Positions 1 through 11,800 of a stretch of 64,000 nucleotides of DNA are shown one piece after another. The position numbers and the translations under genes are program-made. How positions within the stretch are numbered: position 1 is the stretch's first letter; the number at the start of each line of letters is the position of its first letter. This DNA comes from Trametes villosa. Lineage: Eukaryota; Basidiomycota; Agaricomycetes; Polyporales; Polyporaceae. Location: positions 9,324,001 to 9,388,000 of the forward strand of contig PUDQ02000001.1 in the NCBI GenBank assembly GCA_002964805.2. Direction: 5' to 3'. Below the pieces are notes generated by a model that was not told where the DNA came from, did no database searches, and saw nothing but the letters and a program-made list of their open reading frames with translations.

Positions 1-1089
1 TAGACCTCCTTGATGTCTCGCGCGACCGTCGACGCGGACGGGATCCAGTACCCGGGACGGCCAGTCTTCATGAGGGACTGGAACCCGCGGTCTTTGACGA
101 TAGAGAACGGCCGCATCGATTCGGTCACCCACTTGACAATCTCCGTGCTGGATGTAGACGGTTACTAACATGAGACTTCTGCACTAGGTCAATACGTACC
201 GTGTTTCGGCACGCGTGTGCGTGCGGTGGGAGAAGGTAACAGTCCCGCCGCTTTTCCTCTTGAAGGACTCGGTGATAACGCCGTCGCGCAGGAGACCGCC
301 GACGATCTTCTTGCGAACCTCGTCGACATTGGCCGCCTGCTTCGCCTGCTTCAAGACATCGGCGCCCCAGCACTTACGGACATGCCGGCTAAGGTTGCCG
401 GTGGAGGAGGAGTCCGTCGTGTCGAGGAAGCGGCGGCATGTATATTTACAGTTCCGCGCCGCGCACTTGAAGACGTGCGCGCGCCGGCCTTTCTCGTAGA
501 CGATGTCGGGGACCGGGTGGTAGAAGGCGTAGACTGGCGACGTCCAGTCCGCGCGGAGGCGTTCTACAGGTTGCACATGAGGCCTTGTGGTTCAAGCACG
601 ACGAACACAAGACTCACCGAGTTCCGCCTCCGAGGACTCGTCGCCCGACTCATCGTCACTGCCCTTCGCCGGCTCGCTCTCGTCACCGCTCGACAACTCG
701 ATGGGGTCGGCGTCCGAGGTCGCGGTGCTCGCGCGCTTCCAACCGCTAGCGGTGGTGCTCGCGCGCTTCGAGGTGGTGGCGGCGGTGTTCGCGCGCTTCG
801 AGGCGGCGGCGGTGCTCGCGTGCTGCTGGGGATCGCCGCCGTCCACCTCGATGATGCCTTCGCGAGCCAAGGTGGCAGCCTCCTCCTCTTCGGTGCGGCA
901 CAACGTGCGACGGCTGCCCCGAGTCGACGAGGACGACTCCTGCGAGGCCGCGGGTGCCTGCGAGGTGCCGGTGGGTGGCTCCTTTGCGGAACCTCCCTTT
1001 TTGGTGGCGGCGGCGTCGGCGTCGACGCGCGCCTTCTTGGCGTTGGCGGGTGCGCGACTGCCTGTCGACATGGCGGCACGCTTGGTCAT
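1..1089 (-). CDS. hAT-family transposase, N-terminal part (cut by window edge)
   Basis: Minus-strand gene whose 5' end lies inside the window. Exon 1 (618-1089) encodes a Ser/Ala/Thr-rich, low-complexity acidic leader. Exon 2 (200-563) carries a BED-type zinc-finger-like region: two Cys (FKCAARNCKYTC) followed by a distal SRHVRKCW segment, as in basidiomycete hAT transposases. Exon 3 (1-147) starts the region after BED and contains the motif VTESMRPFSIVKDRGF, a family hallmark, then runs off the edge. Introns are GTGAGT..TGTAG and GTACGT..TCCAG, and both junctions keep the frame (472 and 364 nt exons). The start at 1089 is the first ATG; 1074 is an alternative. The DDE catalytic core would lie outside the window, so whether the element is active cannot be judged. 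Confidence 0.85.
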
Positions 1090-1223
1090 GTTTGGGAGAG
1101 TGGTGGAGTGAACACGGGTCGGGTACAGCTGCGGGTTCAGAGGACACGGGTGTCTTGCTGCGACTCATTGTCCTCATGCAGGTATATGTAGCTTTGCTTA
1201 TGTAAATACTGTACAGTTGCTGG

Positions 1224-1460
1224 ATGCCACAGTTGCCATTTCTAGAGTTGATTGATGCAAAAATTGGGACGCGGCGGGAGTTCGGTAGAGCGCCTATCGA
1301 ACTAGGAAACCCGGCGGGTCAGCGCCTCGGGTCCACGGCGGGTACGGGTACGGGTGGCCGGCCACGCGGGTCCACAAATGCCAACCCTAACCCGCACCCG
1401 GCGCACCCGTGGGCGCTACCCGTCTCGGGTCCCCGTACCCGTGCATTTCCCTAGCCCCGT
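1224..1460. repeat. GGGTACGGGT-type subterminal repeats upstream of the hAT gene
   Basis: About 100-400 bp upstream of the hAT start, the sequence holds several copies of GGGT(A/C)CGGGT and, further out, the complementary ACCCGT(A/G)CCC form. Clustered short direct and inverted repeats like these are common in the subterminal regions of hAT elements, so this is probably the 5' end zone of the element. I could not find the terminal inverted repeat or an 8-bp target duplication, because the other end is outside the window. Confidence 0.4.
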
Positions 1461-4400
1461 ATGTCAACGGACACCGGCTCTTCTGACCGCAAGTAGACGA
1501 GGGATGATGGCAGAATGTTCTGTGGCGGCGAAGGAGGCCCGGGAGCGTTCACGATCATGGTGACGTCGGGGCACGGAGGTGTGCCGCAGCGGTGGTGGAA
1601 GAAGTCAAAGGCGAGCGCACCGCGGTGGGTCGCGCTCTGTGCGTGTCGCGCTGTGCCAATGGCGCCGTGTGCATGGTGTCGGGCTTTGAGCGCCTCTTCT
1701 GCCTCCGGGTCGCTCCCCTCATGCGCGGCCTCCCCAAGGCCTTCTTGCAACGTCGTCTTCGTTCAGAGTATGATGCGCGCGATTAGACCGCCATTTTTGT
1801 TTTGTTTCTCGCCTCAGCGCGTGGGCGGCGCGGATGACATGTGCAAGCTTCGCGCGCATCTCATGCTTGTCGACAGGATTGCCCTTCTAGTGCAAGGAAA
1901 AGTCGCGGTTGGGGCCGTTGATGCGGCTCCAACGAACAGAGATTAGTCCGCCTAACATTAGACACCCAGATAGTAGGAAACCGTACGGGTTAAGCGTCGC
2001 CGCCACCGAGCGTTGCTCCTGGGCGCGATGGTAGTCGCCGCGTGGCGCACGCGTGGTACAAGGACGTCCATGTCCCCTGGACGCGGGAACTCCCCCGAGG
2101 CCAGCTCGAGCACGACTTCCTCGCGCAGCGGGAGTAATTCGCGTGGCTTTCGTACTTGAGAGAGAAACATCCCGCGCAGGTCTCTGAGAACAGCTTCTTT
2201 TCGACGCGGTAGAAATTGTCTTCACAGGAATGCGTAATCCCGATCTGCGGTGTGTCGAATGCCAGGTGAGTCAGGTGCGAGCGGAAAGAGAACGTACGCG
2301 GAGGATCCGTCGAAGATGTGCAAGGAGCTATTGAGATTCGCTCTGCGAACAATCAGGCGGTCGGGGGATGCGCTGTGCGCGGAGCTAGGTCAGAAGCGCA
2401 CATCGCAGATAGTCAGGTTGGAAGCCTGCGGGCGCAAAGTTTGGTTGTTATGAGTAGAATCCAGAACGGAGGAGTGCGTGATTGCTCACCTGTAGAAAAG
2501 AGCGCAATAAACGGAGAATGCGTGCGTGTGCGCGAGCGCGAGCGCGTAAGGCGTCACTACCAGCGGCCGGAACGAAAAAGCATGTCTCTAAGAAGGTTGC
2601 CGACGTCGAAGCCCACAGTGACCTAGAGGCGTACTGGTGCACTGCGCGCAATGCGCTAAGTGAGCTCGCCTATGGTTAAGAGGACGAGGAGGACAAACAA
2701 ACGGTCTGTCTGCAGCGGAAGAACGCGATTTCACTACGCTGTTCTGAGGCGAGCGCTATGGATTTAATGGAAGAGCAGAGCGCGAAGAGCGCGATGACGT
2801 TTGAAGCACAAGAAATTCCTGGCATTCTGCTCTACGCGATATGAGTTTCAAGCATAAGGGACGCGATGGAAAGGAGACGTACGCAGACGGCAGGGGTGCA
2901 GGCCGATGTTTATGTCGCACATTCCAGTCTCCGAGGACCCTGAGTTTGAGATATGGGCTTGTTCTAAACACACTTACTGTGATTCCCAAATTGAAACTTA
3001 CCGAAGATGTCCAGCTGCAGGTATTTGAGGCGTTGCATGAGCTCGAGTTCTGGCACGCGAGCACGGTGGTGGCAAGACGAGAACGGCCGCGGAGTCGCGG
3101 ACGCGGTACTAATAGACGCCCAATAGCCTGCGTAACGGAAAGGCTGCAGCATTTTGTCACGCTGAATTGTCCAGCGCGTCCCTCCAGTCTAACCCCCCAT
3201 AAGAAGTGCTTCAGCCTCTCTAACAGCCTCGATAATGTGCTCGTAAAATTGATTCTGGAGCGTGACTTGCCGGAACTAAACGATTTCCAAGGGGTCACAG
3301 TGCGTCACTCCGTAACATCACGAGTGCGTAGACGCCGATGGAGGTCGCGTCGTAGCGCCCACGACGAGCACCTGTCCTCTGCCCTGCTCTCTGCATCTGC
3401 TGGACTTGCACAAGCTGTTGTCTGTCTTATTGTATCTGCCTCCTCTTGGCCCAGGTGCCCTTCCTCCAACGTTTATAGCTTGCTCTTTCGATATGCTTGG
3501 CACACCTGGGTGACACCGCTGCCAGTGGTAACTTGGACATGTTGCGCCGCGCAGTCAAAAACAGCACCCTCGGTTTCCGATAGCGGCGGCGCCAGGTCAG
3601 TCAGAAGAATCAATCCAAAGGTGTACTCAACGACCACTCAATGTGCATGCATACAGAAACCGCGCTCATCAATAAGCATGAACATCAGCCGAGGTTCGTT
3701 CTCGATCCTGCACGAACATACTTCTACCTCCTATGCTCCGTGTTCTATTCTTCACTCTCGCGATCTGCCGCATCCGTCGCTAGTCACTCGCCACATGCCA
3801 CCACCGCCATACGTTCGACTATGGCTAGCGTTCTGTCTATTCAGTTTGAACGACGGGGTGCGCAAGTCGTCCCCGCGTTCTCTCCTGCGGTTTGCGCACG
3901 TCGACGATGCTGCGTGGGTGGTGAAGACATGTATCCGAGAGTGCTACGCAGTTCGCTCATTACACGTCTTCGCTGAGCGACCGTCAAGCACGTTCGCCCA
4001 GCGACGCCTCAGGTGCGTCTATTGCGCCGTGTTGGAATGCCAGGACGCACGGGCGATGACCTGACCAGGATACCTGACAGTGTCAACTGTTGTCTCTCCG
4101 GAACCAGTCAATCGCCGCCAATTCGACGACACCGCTCCCTGAATACCTGCGAGCCTACCCAGTTAGATGCTGCGTTCGTATTGGTGAGTACAAGTCTTAC
4201 TGGCTCGCGTGCGTCGATCATATCTAAGCTCAATGCAACATAGTGCATCTTGCCATGGTTGCGCTGTCTGCCTAGAGCAATGACTTCGCCGACTCAGTCT
4301 CCAGGGCGGGCCCGGCACAGTATCATCCCGACGTAACGGCGAAGGTGCAACTCATGTGTAGGGTACGATTGCGAAGAACCGCGGGCTGCATGGTATGTTT

Positions 4401-5413
4401 TTGGTGGGTCCTTCGATTCCCTAGTCCTGACTACATGCTCCTTCAGGGCCTTTCGAGCTGGGATTCCCGCATTGGGACTGAAGACATTGTAATCGTGCCA
4501 CAAGAGGCCCTACCGGATTTTCAAGGGCACGAGTAAGTCATGTATCTCATCATGCGCGAATTCGTCTAACACCTCTGCACAGGCATCGGTCTACCTGTCG
4601 CTAGTAAGACACCATGCCTGAACCAATATATTTCCGTCTGCTTCAGGACCTGGAAAGTTGGTACGCCGCTCCCTGCTAGCCCTCTGCGTGTCTGGGTTGT
4701 GGAGACTGCGAAAGTTAGTCGGCGGGCGTGAACTTTGCAGCATTTCGTAAATAACCCACTGTTCTGCTCGTGATCCTCTGGTTTAGAGCACACCTTGCGA
4801 GCCCGTCCTTCGACGTCCTCCCTGTCTCGGACTTCTTGGAGAAGGATTGGTTAGAGAAGGTTAGCGGAATGGTCCGGCGGGGTCAGGAAGACGCGCGACC
4901 AACGCCCCTAGTCGCGGTCCTTCGGCGGACGTCTGCGCCGCGTTCGTGAGTCTATCAAGTTTTTTTTCGGAGCGCTCCATACTAAGGTGCTCAAGCGAAG
5001 GGATGTAGGTTCAACCTCAGGAAACCGCACTCAGGATGGACGTCGCATCCCCCACTCGGTCGTAGCCCGCTTGACGTGGAAAATCTCAATAACGTAGCAT
5101 GGGCTTCATCCTACCCAGAGAATACTACATCTACGTACCACAAGGTATCGCTATTCGTTCGTTCGCGCCAGGCACCCCGACTTGCAACCCGCCGAGGCGA
5201 TCGCGGAGGTAGGACTGCACGATCCGTGCGTGTATACTGTGTTTACCAGCAGCCCGCAATCCCTATGCGCTCTGATTGCGGCTTCTCCAGATCTGAGACC
5301 CCACCCGCGCGGGCTTGTTTCTTCTGAAAACTTGGTAGAAGATGTACCAGAGCCAGTCAACGGTGCGAGTCTAGCCCCGCACGGTGTGACAGACGCCCAT
5401 CCCTCCCCACCAC
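1461..5413. other. Left flank without an assignable gene
   Basis: About 4 kb between the hAT element and the first LTR. The open frames here are short or lack recognisable motifs. The best coding-like piece is on the minus strand at about 1960-2190, a stretch with the segment LREEVVLELASGEFPRP that reads like the 3' exon of an unidentified gene. It cannot be extended convincingly. I see no transposon ends, tandem arrays or RNA genes. Confidence 0.4.
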
Positions 5414-6118
5414 TGATGCACTCAACTATCCCCTAGGGACAACCAGAGACAGGCCGAGAGCCTTCGGAGGACGAGGCCTGTAGGGAAGCTAAGCGCGAAG
5501 CGGAGGAGAAGCTAGGTTCGAGTCGGGGTGCCCTTTGCGGGGAGAGCGCGATGCGCTGGCACGTCTCGCGAAGGTCGCGGCGCTGGCGCGAAGGTAGCTA
5601 CGAGCAGGCGCTCGCGAGGGGGACCCGAATGTGGGCACGGTGAAAGACGCAAGGAACGCAACGCAACGCAACGCAACGCAACGCAAGACGCTATTCGCAG
5701 GGAGGGGACGCAGACGCAATTGAGCTCCTGAGGGTGAGGGGGAGAGGAATCTGAATTGTCTAGCGCCCGAGGCGCGAAGATACATGGAGGGATCGTAGCT
5801 ACCTAAGCCTGGACCCGAGCGCGGCCTAGACTGCTTCTCGGGAACCGCTCCGCGCCGCGCGCGGACCGTCGCGCCCGCTGCGTACCCACTGCGCGCGCGC
5901 TCGGAATGCCTGCCGCGCCATTAGCGCCCGCACCTGATAGGGCACCGCGTGTGCTGCGCCCGCCTCTTGACAGTGGCTCGCGCTCCGCGCTGCCCAATGA
6001 GCTCCTGCGCGCACTTGCTCCCAAGGTCCTGTCGCGCGCTCTGCCATCGCGAACTCCAAGTGTGCGCGCCGCCACCTGTGTCGCGATTTCTGGAGTCAGC
6101 GGTGCACCGGGCGTATCA
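5414..6118 (-). repeat. 3' LTR of level 1 retrotransposon (705 bp)
   Basis: Begins TGATGCACTC and ends GGGCGTATCA on the plus strand, so it has the TG..CA ends of an LTR. It is a direct repeat of 45735-46439, the same length, and I see three differences over 705 bp. Inside there is a short tandem run of AACGC (about 5654-5685). On the minus strand it is preceded by a G-rich polypurine tract, which makes it the 3' LTR of a minus-oriented element. The flanking 5 bp (ACCAC on this side) do not match those beyond the other LTR. Confidence 0.9.
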
Positions 6119-6153
6119 TCTCCCCCCCACTAAAATCCCGACCGTCCTCGGTC
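6119..6153 (-). other. Polypurine tract and hairpin next to the 3' LTR
   Basis: On the minus strand the bases just before the LTR read AGTGGGGGGGAGA, a classic plus-strand primer tract. Just upstream is a small hairpin, CCGACCG..CGGTCGG. A closely related tract plus hairpin occurs at 42688-42723, within the gag tail. Confidence 0.75.
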
Positions 6154-7025
6154 GGCCATCGTGGCGCGTGCGTGCGCGCTGTATGGGAACCGGGCACTTC
6201 GCGTCGCTAGAGGTGCAGCGACAAAGCGTGATGTGAGGCGCACCCGCCCGCGCTGTGGAAGGTGGAGAACGGAAGGTCGCGGAGTTTGCGCTCAGTGTGT
6301 CGCAACGTGCTTGATCAGCGTGTACCGCGCCCGCTCACTGGTCGGCAGTCTCCCGGATGCTTGCTAATGGGGAACGCGAAGGGGATATGTGCGCGCGACA
6401 CCATTCTTCGCTTGATGGAGGATAGGGTCTTCCGCGGCCAGGCCGCCGCAGGTTGACGTCTATTGCAGACGCGCGCGCGAGGCCGTCGTGATCCGAACCA
6501 CTGCGCTGCACTAACGCGACTTGTGGCCCGGTGTTGCGGACACCAGTGCGCTCCTAGGCCTCAAGGGATGCGCACGCACTGGGTGCGACTCGCGCGCGCT
6601 CGGCTCTGGTGGTGGGATAGCGCAGGAGCGCGGGATGGGCGAGGCCGAGTAGTGACGGGTGCTTGCGACGAGCTGGTTGGGTAACGAGGCGTCTTGACAC
6701 ATCGGTGACTTCGCGGGTACGCACCTGGCGGTTCTCATGAGGCGGAACACGTCCTACACGCCGCGCGCAGTAAGGGCCTCCATGATGGTCACCGGTAGGC
6801 GCCAAATCACCCCATCGCCACGCCTCCCAGGGTAGCGGTAAGCGCGAGCGCGGTCCTCTCTTCGCGATGCCTGGTTCCTTGCCGCGCTGCGGGTCGCGTT
6901 GCCTGCGCAAGCCTCCGCGCCACGCGCGGTCCGCGCGCTGCTCGCTATAAGGCCAGTGCGCTCGCGCTGGGCTGTCCCCTCGACCGTCTGACGTGTCCTC
7001 GTCCACCCGCTGGTGTCCGCTCCCA
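6154..7025. other. Noncoding part of level 1 between the polypurine tract and antisense gene
   Basis: About 870 bp, GC-rich, with no recognisable motif in any frame. It lies upstream of the antisense gene that starts at 7026 and could contain its promoter. I see no clear TATA box. Confidence 0.4.
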
Positions 7026-7862
7026 ATGTCTAGCCAGCCCTCGTCCGCGGGGCTCGCACCTCCTGACGGACACGCTGACATTGCCCTGGAGCTCCTGGAC
7101 GAAGTCTTGGAGCCTCTGTGGATGTCTGAGCCTAGCGGTGTCGCTGATGCGACCGACTACCTCTTGTGGGCGGAGCAGGTCGCCACCGCCTTGGTACGCC
7201 TAGCCGCGACTCCTGTTACCACTGCGCTCGCTGACGCCCTCTTGCTAGGACACCGCGATCGCCTCCGGGGTCGACCCTTTGCGCCTCGCCGCGTATGTGG
7301 ACCGCGTCCATCATGTTATCGCGCGCCGCCTACCTGGCGGTCGCGACATGTGGCCGGAGTGGGCGAGCGGCGCCCTGCTGCAGGCAGATGAGCGCGCCCA
7401 GGCCGCTGAGGCTGCCCGTCGCGCTGCTGAAGACGAGGCTCGCCGCGCCGCGCCTTTCGAGTCTCGCGAGGCTGCACCGCGCGGTGCTGGAGCGCGCAAC
7501 TACGCCTCCCTCGCGCCGCCGGCTGCGCTTTCCGCGATGGACCGTCTCCGAGCTCTGGGCGCGTCCGCTCGCCGTTCCACCTCTGCCTTCGCGACCCCTG
7601 AGAAGGAGCCGGACCTGGCCGCCGTCCCGGAACGCCCCAAACCGCGCCCGCGCAACTTCACAACCCCGCGCACGCAGTTGTTCGACCACGTTGCCGTCCC
7701 GTCGCGCACCTCGTCGGCTACTCCCGCTGCTGCTCCGGCGCCGCACAAGCGCGACCGAACCCCCGAGGCGTCCCTGGACCTGGACCACCTGGTTGAGGAG
7801 GAGAGCGATGAGTCGGAGTCTGAAGAAGACGACACTGGGCCCGCTCGCGCGACGAGGCGTCC
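7026..7862 (+). pseudogene. Antisense gene of level 1, N-terminal half (frameshifted)
   Basis: The protein opens with MSSQPSSAGLAPPDG and continues through a helical segment (DYLLWAEQVATALVRLA). Near 7250 the reading frame slips by one base: the downstream coding frame GVDPLRLAAYVDRVHHVIARR is in another phase. It goes on through an Ala/Arg/Pro-rich region to an acidic ESDESESEEDD patch, and stops where the level 2 transposon begins. The C-terminal half lies at 41383-42211, 33.5 kb away. The family recurs in basidiomycete retroelements as far as I recall, but I know of no function. It lies antisense to gag. Confidence 0.65.
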
Positions 7863-7870
7863 GTGTAGAC

Positions 7871-8040
7871 CTGATATGACATTCCTTACAATCTCTGTAG
7901 CGCGCGTTACAATTTCCGCTGATATTTCAGTCGCTGATTTCGCTGTGCACGACATGTCGCGCTGCGACATGTCTTTACACGGGCACTTCTGCTACAGCAA
8001 CAGTCGCGCAGATTACATATGTCACTACGTGCCCCGCGCC
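7871..8040. repeat. Left terminal inverted repeat of level 2
   Basis: About 165 bp, matching the reverse complement of 41205-41374. Shared blocks include TACAATCTCT, GCGCGTTACAATTTC and the GACATGTC pair at 7951-7973. If the terminal octamer is read as repeat and not as target duplication, the repeat starts at 7863 (GTGTAGACC). Confidence 0.75.
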
Positions 8041-8790
8041 GACCGCCTGCGCCCGCCGTCCCCGTGCCCGCCCGCCCTCCCCGCGCCCTCCCCACGCCCG
8101 CCGTTGCCCTGCTCGCCGGCACCCTGCCTGCCCACTGCCGCCGTGCGCACGGTCGTTGTCACCGCCGCGGTCCGCGTGCTCGTCGTCGTCGTGCGCGTGC
8201 GCGTGCTCGGCGTGCGCGTGCGCGTGCTCATCGTCGTCGTGCGCGTGCTCGTCCGCGGCGTGCGCGTGCGCGTGCTCGTCCGCGGCGTCCGCGTGCGCGT
8301 GCTCGTCGTCGTCGTCCGCGCGCGTGCTCGTCGTCGTCGTCCGCGCACGCGTGCTCGTCCGCGGCGTCCACGTCGTCGTCCTCGGCGTGCGCGTGCGCGT
8401 GGTCGTCCTCGGCGTGCGCGTGCGCGTGGTCGGCGTGCGCGTGCGCGTGCTCGTCGTCGTCGTCCGCGCGCGTGCTCGTCGTCGTCGTGCGCGTGCTCGT
8501 CCGCGGCGTCCGCGTCGTCGTCCTCGGCGTGCGCGTGCGCGTGCTCGTCGTCGTCGTGCGCGCGCGCGTGCTCGTCCGCGGCGTCCACGTCGTCGTCCTC
8601 GGTGTGCTCGTCCTCAGCGTGCGCGTCGTCGCCGTCCGCATCGTCGGCGTGAGCGTTGTCACTGTCGTCGTCCACTGTCGTCGTCGTGCGCGCCCGCGCG
8701 TTTGTCGCCCTGCGCGCCCGCGCGTTTGTCGTCCTGCGCGCCCGCGCGTTTGTCTTCCCCCGTCGTCGTGCATATTCGCGTGCACACCGT
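8041..8790. repeat. CpG-dense subterminal simple-repeat array (left)
   Basis: About 650 bp built from runs of CGTCGTCGT alternating with GCGTGCGCGTG and CTCGTCCGCGGCGTC units, so a CpG occurs every two to four bases. All six frames stay open over long distances only because of this composition; the resulting Arg/Val/Ala strings are not proteins. It sits directly between the terminal repeat and the stop codon of the KDZ gene. A second array of different sequence but similar composition lies at 40590-41200 near the other end. Confidence 0.85.
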
Positions 8791-8801
8791 AGAGGGCGTC
8801 G

Positions 8802-11800
8802 TCAAGCGTCCTCATCTTCCTCGTACTCCTCGTCATCCGCGTTGAGCTCAAGCTCGATAACGCGCACGACGGTGCCGTCTGCTGCTGCCGGGGAACTGTC
8901 CAAGGTACCATCAAGTGCAGCCTGAGCCATCTCCCTCACAATCACCCACTTCCGTTCGAACACATCTGCAAGCTGGGTCTCCATAGCAGCATGCTCGTCT
9001 GCGTAAGCCTTGAGGCCTTCGTCGAGCGCGTCGTTGATCGGCGTAGAGACCCCCGCTTGCTGCTGGCGTTGAGACCTGCGGAGGTTCCATTCCCTCGCAG
9101 CATATCGCGTCGACTCCAGGACGCGCCGCATCTCCTCGTTGAGTAGCCGAACTTGCTCCCACCATCGGTGAGCGCGTGCACGGGCTTTAGCCCATTCAAC
9201 GCGTAGAGCTACGGAGCAACAGGGATTGTTAGTTTGGACAGGTAAGCCGTGAGATCAGGCTACCGCTCACCGTCCTGGAGGCCATGATCATTGCCCTGTT
9301 CAACAGATGTGTGTACGTCTCCGCTATACCAGATCCACGAAAGCGTGCGCCGACCCTCTCCTGTAGTCACCGCCCCCGCAAGCGCGACGCCGAAGTCCTC
9401 GGCAGAAAGGCCCAGCTCGCGGATCCGCTCGTTCTCTGCAAGCTCCTCGCGTGTGAGGGCGCGTTCGTTGAGCCCGACAATGTCAGCATCGGCAAGGACC
9501 TTCAGAGCGTTCTGCCACTCTCCCGGCCCACGTAGACGCTCCACGGCATCTCGTGCTTTGCGATATCGATCGCGAGCGTTCTTGACGGCGTCTTCGACCG
9601 ACTGCTGCATGTCACGAGCCCGGGTGTTCGGCACTTGCCCCGTCACGTTCGCGACCTTCTCCTGGTTGTAGGCGGTGCGCATTCGGAGCGAGTGACGTAG
9701 ATCTTCCAGCGCGTCGCACGCGTCGGCATACTGAAGCTCATCCTCGATCTTGACAAGCTGATCTCCACAGATTTGAACGTGGTGGGTGGAGGGTAAGTCG
9801 GAAGGAAGGATGATGGGGTAAGCGTCGATGTTGTCGACGGATAACGGCGGCGCGGCTAGTACGCCTGGAATAGGGGCCGAATGGAGCGCGGGCATATACA
9901 CGGTCTGGAGCTCCCGAAACCTCTGGATTTTCTGGAGAAGTGCTGACGCTCGCTTTCGGAAGTCAATCTGCTGTAGAGTCGTGACTGACTCCTTCCGTTT
10001 GAGGGAGGATGCGAGTCTTAGAAGCCTTCAGTGCGCCTCCAGGTAGTAAGTGCGAACGTGAACGTACTGAGACACTCGGATATCCAGGCCGAGCACTACA
10101 AATGAGCTGGGACCAGCGTCGTGTGCCGCGGCGGCGCCATTCACGGCGGCCATGTTCTCCCGTGCTAACAGCTGTAGCCGCACCTCAGCACGGGTGACCG
10201 CTGCAAGGATTTTGATAAGCAGGAAGGAGACAAGGCAAGACAAAAACGTACTAGACCGTTTCAGTAAGAAAGGGCTGGGCGAGCCACGCCGGTCACGCTC
10301 CCAATCCCGAACCATCTTCTCCCAGCGTTGGACGTCCTGAGGTTGCTTAGATCGGAGTCGCTTGTCGAAGGTTTCGAACATGTCTTTGTGCTTCAGCGCC
10401 TCCGGAATCGCCTCAATCATGAGGCGTAGAAGATCGTCCCCTGACGGACATCAGGATGCTTGTCATCGAGAGAGAAGGCAAGACGTACCTAGCTGAGTTA
10501 CCTTTCTCCAGTTTGCGAACCCGCAAAAGTCGTCCAACGTCTCCCAGCGTCCGCCCGGGCTCATCTCCTTCGTGCTAGAGGCTCCTCCGCTCAGCTTCGG
10601 CCAATTCCGCTCGACGCCTTCGCCGTCGAAACGGCCCATGTGCGGCGTGTAGTTGGGCGAGAAGATGCCTTGGCAGGCTTCCTTGTGAGCGCTGATATGG
10701 AACTTCGGGACCACAAAGGTCCACCCTTCCCGCGGCACCTCTAGCTTGATAGCATCGGGAAGACCGCGAGCGCGTTCGAAGAAACCTTTCTCGTGTTCGC
10801 AGCCGACGTCGTAAGAGTCCTTGATAAGCTTCACTCGAATCCCGGATACCGCGGAGGCGAGAACATAATCGACGTTCGACCATCTAGGTAAGTATCAGCC
10901 TATGTATCAACGCCCAAGAGGTCTTACACACCGCTCGCCCTTCTGCATGTCGCCCATGCCTTTGGGCATGAAGAACTCATGCCGACAGCTGACCGCGACC
11001 ACTCCTGTTGCACGGAGGCCCTTTGTGTGGCGCGTCATGGCGTTGAGCAAAGCCGCAAACCCAGAGCAAGTTCTGACCTATGGGATGGCGAGAGTAAGCG
11101 GCCGGGAACCAACAAATAGAGGTGTAACGCACGTCTTCTTGCGTCGCGAAGCGCGACACGTAGTCACCGTATGGTTTGTCGTCGACGAAGTAGGCCAGAC
11201 CCGGCGCAAGCCATGGGTCTTGCGAATTCGATTGTCGGAGTCGGCTTTTCAAGCGGAAGTTCGCGTCCTGAGAGACCATGAGTTGGTATAACCACCTGCG
11301 CTCATAGTTAGCGTAGGCTCGCGTATGGCTCTCGTGGACGTTTGCGGGAACGTACGCGTTGCCTGGAGAAGCATCTTCCCATCCTGATGGGAGGTTGACC
11401 CCCGGCCGTGGGCACGCACGGCAGGTAACCGCAAGGCCGCCTTGCTTGGTGCCCGCAATCGCAGACCGGTCATGGCCTCTTCCCGCTCGCTTGCACATGG
11501 TGACGTGGCGCCACTCCCGTACCATGATGGCGAACGCGGCCGAGCGATCCTGTAACACAGCAGAGATTCAGCAACGTAGCGACCGCGACGGGGGTCGTTG
11601 TTACTCACCGGTAGCGAGACCACGCCAGTGTTGTCAGAGGCGAGCTCTAGCGTGCGATAGAAATCATAGGCGGTGACCTTGCCTTGCAGATTGAGGAGGT
11701 GGAAATGCCGGAGGAGTGCAAAGGTCGCACACGTCTTCGGCTCCAGTGGTGTTGCGGGCCACCAGTTGAGCCGTAGGAGCTGCGCCCGGCGAGGGTCCGG

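Noticed and set aside
1515..1946. 143-codon plus-strand frame
   Set aside because: No motifs; overlapping frames of similar length on both strands suggest chance.
2841..4064. A 407-codon open frame on the plus strand
   Set aside because: No motif, no family resemblance and no exon structure; composition fits a chance frame in GC-rich DNA.
8019..8925. Several overlapping long open frames (up to about 250 codons) on both strands
   Set aside because: They are open in all frames because the DNA is a CpG simple-repeat array; the products are Arg/Ala/Val/Ser strings without domain structure.
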